Positions 1 to 6,940 of a stretch of 7,801 bases of DNA are shown here, one piece after another. The notes below the pieces were generated by a model. The model worked only from the letters and a program-made list of their open reading frames with translations, ran no database searches and was not told the DNA's origin. Origin of the DNA: CAYVFM01 sp964546375. GTDB taxonomy: Bacteria > Gemmatimonadota > Gemmatimonadetes > Palauibacterales > Palauibacteraceae. Numbering within the stretch: position 1 is the stretch's first letter; the number at the start of each line of letters is the position of its first letter. The DNA is taken from contig CAZJJO010000092.1 in the NCBI GenBank assembly GCA_964546375.1, positions 1 to 7,801 of the forward strand, in the 5' to 3' direction. Made by a program: the position numbers and the translations under genes.

Positions 1-2244
1 GTGATCGGCGGCCCCGCCGGGCGGAGCGCGGGACCGATCGCCCCCGTCCAGCGGGCGCTGGCGCTGTGCGCGCTGGCGCTGTGCGCGGCGGCCGCCGGAC
101 CGGCGCCGGCCGCGGCCCAGAGCTCGGCCGACCGGCAGGTGGTGGAGCTGGCCTTCGAGGGCAACCGCGCCTTCTCCGACGGCCGCCTGGCCGAGGCCAT
201 CGTCACCGGCGAGACCCGCTGCCGCAGCTTCGTGCTCGCCCCCTTCTGCTGGCTCACCGACTGGGGGTTCGCCCACGCCCGGGCCTACCTGGAGGAGGGC
301 GCCCTGCCGGCCGACCTCCTGCGCCTGCGCGTCTTCTACCGGCGCCGGGGCTACCGCGCCGTGTCCGTGGACACCGCCGTCGAGCGGCTGGACGGTCGGG
401 CCCGGGTGCGCTTCCGCATCGAGGAGGGCCCGCCCACGGTCCTCGACACGCTGGCCCTGGAGGGCTTCGAGGGGACGCTGTCGCCCGGGGAGGTGCGCTC
501 GACCTTCCCCCTGCAGCCGGGCGACCCGTTCGACCTGGTGGCGCTGGACCGGGGCAAGGAGGCGCTGGCCGACCGCCTGCGCAACCGCGGCCACATCGAC
601 GCGGTGGTGCTGGACCGCCACTTCGTTCCGGCCGACAGCCGCCGGGTGGAGCTGACGCTGGAGGCCCGGCCCGGCCCCCGGGCCCGGATCCGCCGGGTCG
701 AGGTCCGCGGCGCCGGGAACCTGGGCGAGGGGCTCGTCCGCCAGCACCTGACCTTCGCCCCGGGCGACCTCTACCGGCAGAGCCGCATCCTCGAGAGCCA
801 GCGCCTGCTCTTCCAGCAGGAGCCCGTCCGCTTCGCCAACATCAGCACCTCCCGGCCCGGGGACGTCTCCGCCGACACCCTGGTCGACGTCACCGTCGAG
901 GTGACCCCGGCCCGGATGCGGACGGTCCGGGCGGGCGTGGGCGCGACCACCACCGACTGCTTCCAGGCCGAGGCCCGCTTCACCCACCGCAACTTCCTGG
1001 GCGGCGGCCGGCGGCTGCAGACCTCCGCCAGCGTGTCGAACCTCTTCGCCGGCCGCCTGGCCGGGACCTTCCCCTGCTCGGGCGTGAGCCTCGACCCGGT
1101 CTTCCAGGACGTGAACTTCGCCCTGCGGGCCGACCTCCGGCAGCCGGCCTTCCTGGGGGACCGCAACACGCTGGAGGCGGGGCTGTTTTTGGAGCGGGAG
1201 ACCGTGCCCGACCTCTTCGTTCGGGACAGCCGCGGCGGCGAGCTGACGCTGACCCGCCGGCTCCGGCCGCGGATGCCGGTGAGCCTCACCTACCGCCCCG
1301 AGCTGACGAGCTTCGACCGGCGGTCGGCCGACGTGTTCTTCTGCGTCAACTTCGGCTTCTGTCAGCCCGACGACATCGAGACGCTGACCGAGCCGCGCTG
1401 GCTCGCACCCGTGAGCCTCGGCTGGAGCTACGACCGGACCGACGCGGCGCTCTCGCCCACCGGCGGCTACTACGTGGACCTGAACCTCGAGTGGGCCGAC
1501 CGGGCGACGGGCTCCGACTACGAGTACGCCCGGCTCGACCTCAGCGCCGCCAACTTCGAGGAGCTGGCCCCGGGGCTGGTGCTGGCCGTGCGCTTCCGGA
1601 CGGGCCTGGTCGAGGCGCTGGGCGGCCGCCCCTTCGACGACCCCGTGGACGGGGCGGCGGTCATCCACCCGCGCAAGCGCTTCTTCGTGGGCGGCGCGCA
1701 GAGCGTGCGGGGGTTCGGCCAGAACCTGCTGGGGCCCTCGGTGCTGGTGCTGGAGTCGGCGCGCTGCCGCCGGGACTTCGGCACCGATCTCCGGGGACTC
1801 TCCCGGTGCGCCCGGGCGCTGGCCGACAGCGGCCTGGACCCGACCTCGGTCTTCGACGAGCGCCCCATCGGCGGGAACGCCGCCTTCGAGGCGAACTTCG
1901 AGCTGCGGGCGAAGCTGAGCGAACGCTGGTCGGTGGTGGGGTTCGTCGACGTGGGCCAGGTGTGGCTCGAGGTGGACCGGATCCTGCCGCCCGTGGCGGC
2001 GCCGGGGGCGGGCGTCCGGTACGAGAGCCCCGTGGGGCCGCTGCGGCTGGACGTGGGCTACGACCCCACTACGCCCGACCGACTGCCGGTGGTGGCCGAG
2101 ATCACCGAGGGCGGGCGGGAGGGCGAGCTGGTGGAGCTGAACGAGAGCGTGGTCTTCGACGCCCGCGGCTACGACGACCCGTCGGGGCTGACCGAGTTCC
2201 TGCGCCGCCTGCAGGTCCACGTGTCCATCGGACAGGCCTTCTGA
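1..2244 (+). CDS. tamA: TamA/BamA-family (Omp85) outer-membrane assembly protein
   Basis: This is an Omp85-superfamily outer-membrane protein that helps insert beta-barrel proteins and probably partners the TamB protein encoded next. Residues 1-39 look like a signal peptide: R8 and R18, a hydrophobic core at about 19-33, and an AAA/Q cleavage site near 39/40. Three POTRA-like units follow at about 46-142, 145-224 and 228-302. Typical POTRA signatures are the FEGN turn at 52-55, YRRRGY at 113-118 and the PGDPFD-type turn in the second unit. The barrel spans about 306-747. It carries the conserved VRGF motif of loop 6 at 569-572 and ends in a terminal Phe (IGQAF), as expected of an Omp85 beta-signal. 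Three POTRAs and adjacency to tamB favour TamA; BamA usually has five POTRAs, but a divergent BamA-like paralogue cannot be excluded. The GTG at position 1 gives a sensible signal peptide, but it is the first base of the window, so the true start could lie upstream. Eight mature cysteines form four local pairs. Confidence 0.9.
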   Translation: MIGGPAGRSAGPIAPVQRALALCALALCAAAAGPAPAAAQSSADRQVVELAFEGNRAFSDGRLAEAIVTGETRCRSFVLAPFCWLTDWGFAHARAYLEEGALPADLLRLRVFYRRRGYRAVSVDTAVERLDGRARVRFRIEEGPPTVLDTLALEGFEGTLSPGEVRSTFPLQPGDPFDLVALDRGKEALADRLRNRGHIDAVVLDRHFVPADSRRVELTLEARPGPRARIRRVEVRGAGNLGEGLVRQHLTFAPGDLYRQSRILESQRLLFQQEPVRFANISTSRPGDVSADTLVDVTVEVTPARMRTVRAGVGATTTDCFQAEARFTHRNFLGGGRRLQTSASVSNLFAGRLAGTFPCSGVSLDPVFQDVNFALRADLRQPAFLGDRNTLEAGLFLERETVPDLFVRDSRGGELTLTRRLRPRMPVSLTYRPELTSFDRRSADVFFCVNFGFCQPDDIETLTEPRWLAPVSLGWSYDRTDAALSPTGGYYVDLNLEWADRATGSDYEYARLDLSAANFEELAPGLVLAVRFRTGLVEALGGRPFDDPVDGAAVIHPRKRFFVGGAQSVRGFGQNLLGPSVLVLESARCRRDFGTDLRGLSRCARALADSGLDPTSVFDERPIGGNAAFEANFELRAKLSERWSVVGFVDVGQVWLEVDRILPPVAAPGAGVRYESPVGPLRLDVGYDPTTPDRLPVVAEITEGGREGELVELNESVVFDARGYDDPSGLTEFLRRLQVHVSIGQAF
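55..84 (+). repeat. Perfect 15-bp tandem duplication in the signal-peptide core of the TamA gene
   Basis: Bases 55-69 (GCGCTGGCGCTGTGC) are repeated exactly at 70-84. The unit is in frame and encodes Ala-Leu-Ala-Leu-Cys twice, making up most of the hydrophobic core of the signal peptide (residues 19-28). Synonymous positions are also identical, which points to a recent slippage duplication rather than convergent codon choice. Because the unit is a multiple of three, gain or loss of a copy would lengthen or shorten the hydrophobic core without breaking the reading frame. Confidence 0.85.
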
Positions 2245-2248
2245 GATG
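2242..2248 (+). promoter_or_regulatory. Stop/start junction coupling tamA to tamB
   Basis: The tamA stop TGA (2242-2244) is separated from the tamB ATG (2246-2248) by one G. The bases just upstream (ACAGGCCTTC) contain no purine-rich Shine-Dalgarno sequence, so tamB is most easily explained by re-initiation of ribosomes finishing tamA. That would tie the output of the two partner proteins together. The spacing is seen directly; the coupling is inference. Confidence 0.6.
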
Positions 2249-5200
2249 GCCGGCGCGGACGGGGGATCCGGGCCGCGGGGCCGGCTGATCCGCCTGGTGC
2301 GGGGGCTGGGTCAGGGCGCGGCGGCGATCGTCGGCCTGGTCCTGCTGGGCCTGGCCAGCGGGCTGGTGCTGGCCAGCCAGACGGGGGCCGGACGCCGGGC
2401 GGCCGCGGGCTTCCTGGAGCGCGCCCTGGCCGGCGCCGTGGACGGCCGGGTGGAGGTGGGCCGGATCACCGGCGGCAACCTGGTGACCCGGGCCGTGCTG
2501 GAGCGGCTCAGCATCACCGACGCCGCGGGCGAGCCGTTCCTCGATCTGCGGGACGTGCGGGTGGAGTACGGCCCGATCGGCTTCCTCACCGGCGACGTCC
2601 ACCTGCGGCGGATGCGGGCGGGCCGGCTCGAGCTGGACCTGCGCCAGGGCGCCGACGGCCGCTGGAACTTCGACCGGATCTTCGGCGCCGACGCCGGGCC
2701 GGAGGACCCGGCGGACGACGACGCGGCCGCGGGCGACGGCGGCCTCCAGCTCCGGATCACCGACGCCACGGTGGCCGACGGACGGGTCGAGGTGCGGACG
2801 CCCTGGGACGGCCCGGCCGGCGAGGAGACGGTCTGGCGGCTGGAGGAGGGCCCGGCGGGCGTCGAGCGCGTGATCACCCTGGAGGCGATGCGCGGATCCC
2901 TGCCCCTCCTGCGGCTGGCCGACCCCCGACGACCCATGCGGATCGAGGCCGCCGGCGTGCGGGCGAGGGCCCGGGCGGTGGACCAGCCGCTCGCCCTGCG
3001 GCGGCTGGACGTCTCGGCCACCTTCGGGGACACCGTCCGGGTGGACCTGCCGGCGGTCCGGACGGCCGACAGCCGGCTGTCGGGCCAGGGGTGGGTCACC
3101 ACGGACGATCCCCCCCGCTGGCGCTTCGAGCTGGACGCCGACCCGGTGGCCTTCGCGGACCTGCGGTGGCTTCCGGTGCCCGTACCCGGGACGGGCGGGA
3201 GCGAGGGACGGCTGGTCCTGCGGACGGCCGCTGATCCCGGGGTGGTGGCGGTCGAGGTGGCCGGAGGGCGGTTCCGGTCGGGCGCCAGCCGGGCGGAGGG
3301 CCGGTTCACGCTGCACCTGGAGGAGACGCCCCGGCTGGAGGACGTGGAGCTGGAGCTGCGGCCGCTGGAGCTGTCGCTCTACCGCCGTCTCACCGGCGCC
3401 GACGAGGGGCCGGACGGGACGGTGGCGGGCACGGTGGCCGGGGCCGGCCCCCTGGACCTCTTCCGGGTCGAGGCCTCCCTGCGGCTCCGCCCGCCCGCGG
3501 GCGGCGACCCCGCCGGGGCCGGGAGCGGGGCCGGCCGGGGCGGCACGGACGGCGCCCCCGTCGTCACCGCCGGCGTCGCCGGGCCGGACGCCCCCTCCCG
3601 GGTGGAGCTGGGAGGCGGTATCGGTCTGGTCGGCGAGCCCCGGGCCCTGCGCGACCTGGAGGTGGAGCTGACGGACTTCGCGCCGCGCTGGACCCGCCTG
3701 GTGGGGTTCGACACCCGCCAGTCGGGGCGGCTGGACGGGCGGGCCACCCTGGACCGGACGCCGGAGGGCCGGATCGGGTTCTCCGCCGACCTCCGGCACC
3801 GGGGGCCCGGGCCGGAGCGCTCCCACGTCACCGGCGACGGGGCCTTCGAGCCCGGCGACCCGCCGCGGATGGACCTCCGCCTGGAGGCGCGGCCCCTGTC
3901 GCTCTCCCTGCTGGACCCGTGGTTCCCGGCCCTGGACCTGATGGGCACCGTGGAGGGCCCGCTGTCGCTGGCCGGGACCCTCTCCGAGCTGGAGGCGGTC
4001 GCCGACCTGGAGACGCCCCGGGGCCGGCTGGAGTTCGACGGCAGCTTCGACCTGGCCGCCCGCCGGAAGGCCTACGACGCGCGGCTCACGGCCCGCGAGA
4101 TCCAGCTCGAGCAGTGGTTCCGCGACGGCCCCCGCACGCGCCTAGACGTCACCGGCCGGGTCCGCGGGCGGGGCACGAACCCGGACTCGCTGGAGGCCAC
4201 CTTCGACCTCGAGGTCCTGCCCTCGCGCTTCCACGAGGCGCGGCTGGACACCAGCCTGGTGCGGTTCACGGTGCGCGGCGGCCGGGCCACGATCGACACC
4301 TTCGCCCTGCGCTCGGACGTGGGGAGGATGCGGGGCCGTGGCGCGCTCGGCCTGGGCGCCGACCGGAGCGGCTCGCTGACCCTGGAGCTGGAGGCGCCCG
4401 ACCTCTCGGCCTGGAACCGGTGGGTGGTACCGGGGCGGATGGCCGCGGCCGACACGGCGGCCCGCGACCTCTTCGGCTCCTTCCCGGCCCTGGGCCCCGT
4501 AGAGGGCGAGGGGGGCGAGCCGGCGGCCCCCGACACGCTGGCCGGGTCCCTCTCGGTCCGCGGCGAGCTGACGGGCAGCCTGGCCTCCTTCGGCTTCGAG
4601 GGCACCGCCTCGGGTCGGGACCTCCGCTGGGGGGAGGCGGCGGCGGACTCTCTGACGGTGTCCGTGCGCGCGCCCGAGGTCCGGTCCCCGGACTCGCTGA
4701 CGGCGGAGGGCCTGGGGCGGGGCCTCGGCTGGGCGGCCCACCGGGCCGACTCCGCCTCCTTCCGCCTGACCCGCACCGGCCCGGATCGCGGCCGGCTGGA
4801 GGTGGAGGCCCGTCGGGAGGGCCGCGGCACGGTGGCCGCCCGGGCCGAGGTGGTCCGCTCGGAGGGAAGGATCGAGGCGCGGCTGGACCGGCTGACCCTG
4901 GAGACCGGGGCCCAGCGGCTGCGCCTCGCCCGGCCGGCCACGGTGGCCCGGGGCGAGGAGGGGTGGTCGGCCCGGGACCTGGAGCTGACGGGCGCGGGCG
5001 GCGAGGGCCGTCTCCGGATCGACGGCGCCGTGCCGTCCCGCGGGCCGTTGGAGCTGGACGTCTCGGCCCGCGCCCTGGAGATGGGCGGCCTGGCGGACCT
5101 GGTCCGACCCGGCGCGCCGGTCCGGGGCACCCTCGAGGGCTCGGCCCGGCTCCGGGGCACGGCCGCGGCCCCGACGCTGGAGGCCGAGCTGGGGGTGGCC

Positions 5201-6811
5201 GGGCCGGGCTGGGGGGCGCTGGCCTACGACAGCCTGGCGGCGAGCCTCGAGTACCGGGAGCGCCGGCTGGAGGGGCGGGTCGCCCTCCGGCACGCAGGGC
5301 GCGATCTGGCCCGGGCCGAGGGCCGCCTGCGGACGGGCCTGTCGCTCCGGGGCGCCGGAGGGGACGGGGCGGCCGACGTGGAGGAGGAGACCCTGTCGGC
5401 GACCGTCCGGGCCGACAGCCTGCCGGCGGCCGTGCTGCTGTTGCCCGCCGGCGCCCTGGAGGAGGTGGCCGGCTCGGTGTCCGGCCGGCTGGACGTGGCG
5501 GGCTCGCTCGCCGATCCCCGGCTGGACGGCGCCCTCGAGGTGCGCGACGGCGCGGCGCGGGTCCCCTCGCTCGGCGTCACCTTCCACCGCGCGGGCGGGC
5601 GGATCGCCTTCGAGGGCGCCTCGGCCCGGGTCGACAGCCTGGGGCTGGCCTCGCGGCGCGGCGGGACGGCGACGGTCCGGGGCGGCGTCGACCTGTCGGA
5701 CCCCGCCGACCCGGGCCTGGACCTGGAGCTGCGGGCCCGACGCCTCCACGCCATCGACCGGCGGCGGGCGTCGGTCCAGGTCGACGGCGCCGGCCGGCTG
5801 AGGGGCAGCTACCGGCGGCCGGAGCTGACGGGCGATTTCCGGCTCGGCCGCGGGACGATCCGGATGCAGGAGTTCCTCCGCCAGGGCGAGGCGGTCGACC
5901 TCACCGACCCCGACCTGTACGGGCTGATGGACACCACCGCGGTGGCCGAGCGCCGGATCCTGGCGCAGGTGCGGAACCCCTTCATGGAGAACCTGCGCGT
6001 GGACGCGTCGATGACGCTGGGGCCCGACCTGTGGCTGCGGAGCCCGGAGCTGGGCGTGGAGCTGGCCGGCGAGCTGGACGTCCGTATGGACCGGGGGCGG
6101 GGCGACCTGGCCGCCTCCGGGACCGTCCGCCTGGTCCGGGGGAGCTACCGCTTCACGGGCGCCCGAGGGGTCCTGTCGCGCCAGCTCCGGATCACCGGCG
6201 GGCGGATCGAGTTCGTGGGCACGCCCGGCGGCAACCCCAACCTGGACATCACCGCCGTCCACCGGGTGCGCCAGCGGGAGGGCACGATCCGGATCGAGGC
6301 GCACGTCGGGGGGACCCTGCTGGAGCCGACGCTGACGCTGACCAGCGAGCCGCCCCTCAGCGAGTCGGACCAGGTCTGCGTCCTCCTGCTCAACTCGGTC
6401 TGCGGGGCCCCGGGGGCCGGCGACCTGGCGCGGCGCCAGCTCCTGGGGCGGGTGGGCGCCGAGCTGTCGTCGGTGCTGGCCTCGGAGGTGGGCTTCGACT
6501 ACCTGGAGCTGCGCGGCGGCCCCGGCCGGGGCGACGGGAGCGGCGGCGAGGCCGACGACGAGGGCTCCTTCCTCGGCCAGGCGGAGCTGGAGGCCGGCTG
6601 GTACCTCTCGCCCGAGCTGTTCCTCACCGTGACCTATCCGGTGGGCCACCGGTTCCCGGCCGGGTCGCTGGACTGGCGCTTCGCCGAGGACTGGTCGCTG
6701 GAGCTGCTCACCGAGCTGCGCTTCGGCCGGGGTCTGCGGACGGGGGCGGCCTCCAACCTGGAGCGCGAGCGCACCTGGGGCCTGTTCCTCTTCCGCGAGT
6801 GGTCGTTCTAG
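2246..6811 (+). CDS. tamB: TamB-family translocation/assembly module protein (DUF490)
   Basis: This is a large periplasm-spanning protein of the AsmA/TamB group, anchored in the inner membrane and expected to contact the TamA barrel at its C-terminus. Such proteins assist outer-membrane protein assembly and, as bridge-like lipid-transfer proteins, phospholipid movement to the outer membrane. A basic N-terminus (R11, R13, R16, R19) precedes one hydrophobic segment at about 22-44, a signal anchor. The body (about 50-1200) is rich in short beta-strand repeats of the pattern G-x-L-x-V-x-G-x-L-x-x-P-x-L-x-G, clear at 566-593, 765-793, 959-986, 1078-1101 and 1179-1207. The C-terminal domain (about 1200-1521) has the family hallmarks GGxPNLDI (1328-1335), VxGTLxxPTLTLTSEPPLSESD (1354-1375) and a YLSPELF strand (1453-1459), and ends in Phe. 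The length, 1521 aa, is somewhat above E. coli TamB (about 1260). Gly/Ala/Asp-rich linkers at 147-166, 418-450 and 1424-1441 account for part of the excess. It starts one base after tamA, and the ATG puts the anchor at the right distance. Confidence 0.93.
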   Translation: MAGADGGSGPRGRLIRLVRGLGQGAAAIVGLVLLGLASGLVLASQTGAGRRAAAGFLERALAGAVDGRVEVGRITGGNLVTRAVLERLSITDAAGEPFLDLRDVRVEYGPIGFLTGDVHLRRMRAGRLELDLRQGADGRWNFDRIFGADAGPEDPADDDAAAGDGGLQLRITDATVADGRVEVRTPWDGPAGEETVWRLEEGPAGVERVITLEAMRGSLPLLRLADPRRPMRIEAAGVRARARAVDQPLALRRLDVSATFGDTVRVDLPAVRTADSRLSGQGWVTTDDPPRWRFELDADPVAFADLRWLPVPVPGTGGSEGRLVLRTAADPGVVAVEVAGGRFRSGASRAEGRFTLHLEETPRLEDVELELRPLELSLYRRLTGADEGPDGTVAGTVAGAGPLDLFRVEASLRLRPPAGGDPAGAGSGAGRGGTDGAPVVTAGVAGPDAPSRVELGGGIGLVGEPRALRDLEVELTDFAPRWTRLVGFDTRQSGRLDGRATLDRTPEGRIGFSADLRHRGPGPERSHVTGDGAFEPGDPPRMDLRLEARPLSLSLLDPWFPALDLMGTVEGPLSLAGTLSELEAVADLETPRGRLEFDGSFDLAARRKAYDARLTAREIQLEQWFRDGPRTRLDVTGRVRGRGTNPDSLEATFDLEVLPSRFHEARLDTSLVRFTVRGGRATIDTFALRSDVGRMRGRGALGLGADRSGSLTLELEAPDLSAWNRWVVPGRMAAADTAARDLFGSFPALGPVEGEGGEPAAPDTLAGSLSVRGELTGSLASFGFEGTASGRDLRWGEAAADSLTVSVRAPEVRSPDSLTAEGLGRGLGWAAHRADSASFRLTRTGPDRGRLEVEARREGRGTVAARAEVVRSEGRIEARLDRLTLETGAQRLRLARPATVARGEEGWSARDLELTGAGGEGRLRIDGAVPSRGPLELDVSARALEMGGLADLVRPGAPVRGTLEGSARLRGTAAAPTLEAELGVAGPGWGALAYDSLAASLEYRERRLEGRVALRHAGRDLARAEGRLRTGLSLRGAGGDGAADVEEETLSATVRADSLPAAVLLLPAGALEEVAGSVSGRLDVAGSLADPRLDGALEVRDGAARVPSLGVTFHRAGGRIAFEGASARVDSLGLASRRGGTATVRGGVDLSDPADPGLDLELRARRLHAIDRRRASVQVDGAGRLRGSYRRPELTGDFRLGRGTIRMQEFLRQGEAVDLTDPDLYGLMDTTAVAERRILAQVRNPFMENLRVDASMTLGPDLWLRSPELGVELAGELDVRMDRGRGDLAASGTVRLVRGSYRFTGARGVLSRQLRITGGRIEFVGTPGGNPNLDITAVHRVRQREGTIRIEAHVGGTLLEPTLTLTSEPPLSESDQVCVLLLNSVCGAPGAGDLARRQLLGRVGAELSSVLASEVGFDYLELRGGPGRGDGSGGEADDEGSFLGQAELEAGWYLSPELFLTVTYPVGHRFPAGSLDWRFAEDWSLELLTELRFGRGLRTGAASNLERERTWGLFLFREWSF

Positions 6812-6817
6812 CCCGCT

Positions 6818-6842
6818 GGCCCGGGCGGCCGGGCCCGGCCTT
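6818..6842 (+). terminator. GC-rich hairpin after tamB, possible weak terminator
   Basis: GGCC (6818-6821), a bulged C, then GGGC (6823-6826) can pair with GCCC (6833-6836) and GGCC (6837-6840) around a six-base loop GGCCGG. This gives an eight-pair, all-G/C stem starting seven bases after the tamB stop. Only two T residues follow, so it lacks the U-tract of a classical intrinsic terminator. In DNA this GC-rich some hairpins arise by chance. It may end or attenuate the tamAB transcript, or only protect its 3' end. Confidence 0.3.
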
Positions 6843-6933
6843 GGAGCACGCGGCGGCGCCCGGGTGTATGCATCGGCCGTGAGCGGCGTCTCCCGGACGG
6901 CGAGCGCCGAACCGGCGACACCACACCAGAAGC

Positions 6934-6940
6934 GAGGATC
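6934..6940 (+). promoter_or_regulatory. Probable ribosome binding site of htpX
   Basis: GAGG at 6934-6937 matches the Shine-Dalgarno core, but only three bases separate it from the ATG at 6941, which is closer than the usual five to nine. A purine-rich AGAAG at 6929-6933 (ending at C6933) lies just upstream and may contribute. The start itself is well supported by the protein, which begins directly with the N-terminal membrane segment typical of HtpX. Confidence 0.4.

Larger units (their letters stand above)
6812..6940 (+). other. Intergenic gap between tamB and htpX
   Basis: This 129-base gap is the only non-coding stretch in the window. It begins with a GC-rich hairpin (6818-6840) and becomes less GC-rich towards htpX. 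The most AT-rich patch is GTATGCAT at 6866-6873, the only place that faintly resembles a -10 element. TTGGAG at 6841-6846 lies upstream with about 18-20 bases between, but neither matches a consensus well. A promoter for htpX is plausible from the gap length and the hairpin, but the sequence does not prove one. I see no tRNA, riboswitch or small ORF with credible features here. Confidence 0.5.

Noticed and set aside
1..2244. Assignment of the first gene as the essential BamA
   Set aside because: I see only three POTRA-like units rather than five, and tamB follows directly. TamA is the better name, though the distinction is not certain outside Proteobacteria.
66..2288. A 740-codon alternative frame over tamA that continues past its stop
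   Set aside because: The translation is Pro/Arg/Gly-rich without domains, while the other frame gives a complete Omp85 protein with signal peptide, POTRAs, VRGF and terminal Phe.
2102..3826. A 574-codon minus-strand frame over the tamA/tamB junction
   Set aside because: It is antisense shadow coding with no family features, explained by the codon bias of tamB.
2746..6197. A 17-bp exact direct repeat (2746-2762 and 6181-6197) inside tamB
   Set aside because: Both copies encode QLRIT in beta-strands. With strong codon bias, a short identity like this is expected by chance and no similarity flanks it.
6841..6872. TTGGAG ... TATGCA as a sigma-70 promoter for htpX
   Set aside because: Each element matches only about half of the consensus and the spacer is about 20 bases. 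It is not strong enough to list as a promoter, though some promoter in this gap is plausible.
6868..6873. ATGCAT palindrome in the gap as an operator
   Set aside because: Six bases is too short to mean anything, and there is no second copy nearby.
3919..6882. A 987-codon open frame on the plus strand in another phase inside tamB
   Set aside because: It is compositionally extreme (Gly/Pro/Arg/Ala) and overlaps the clear TamB frame almost entirely. It is a GC shadow, not an overlapping gene.
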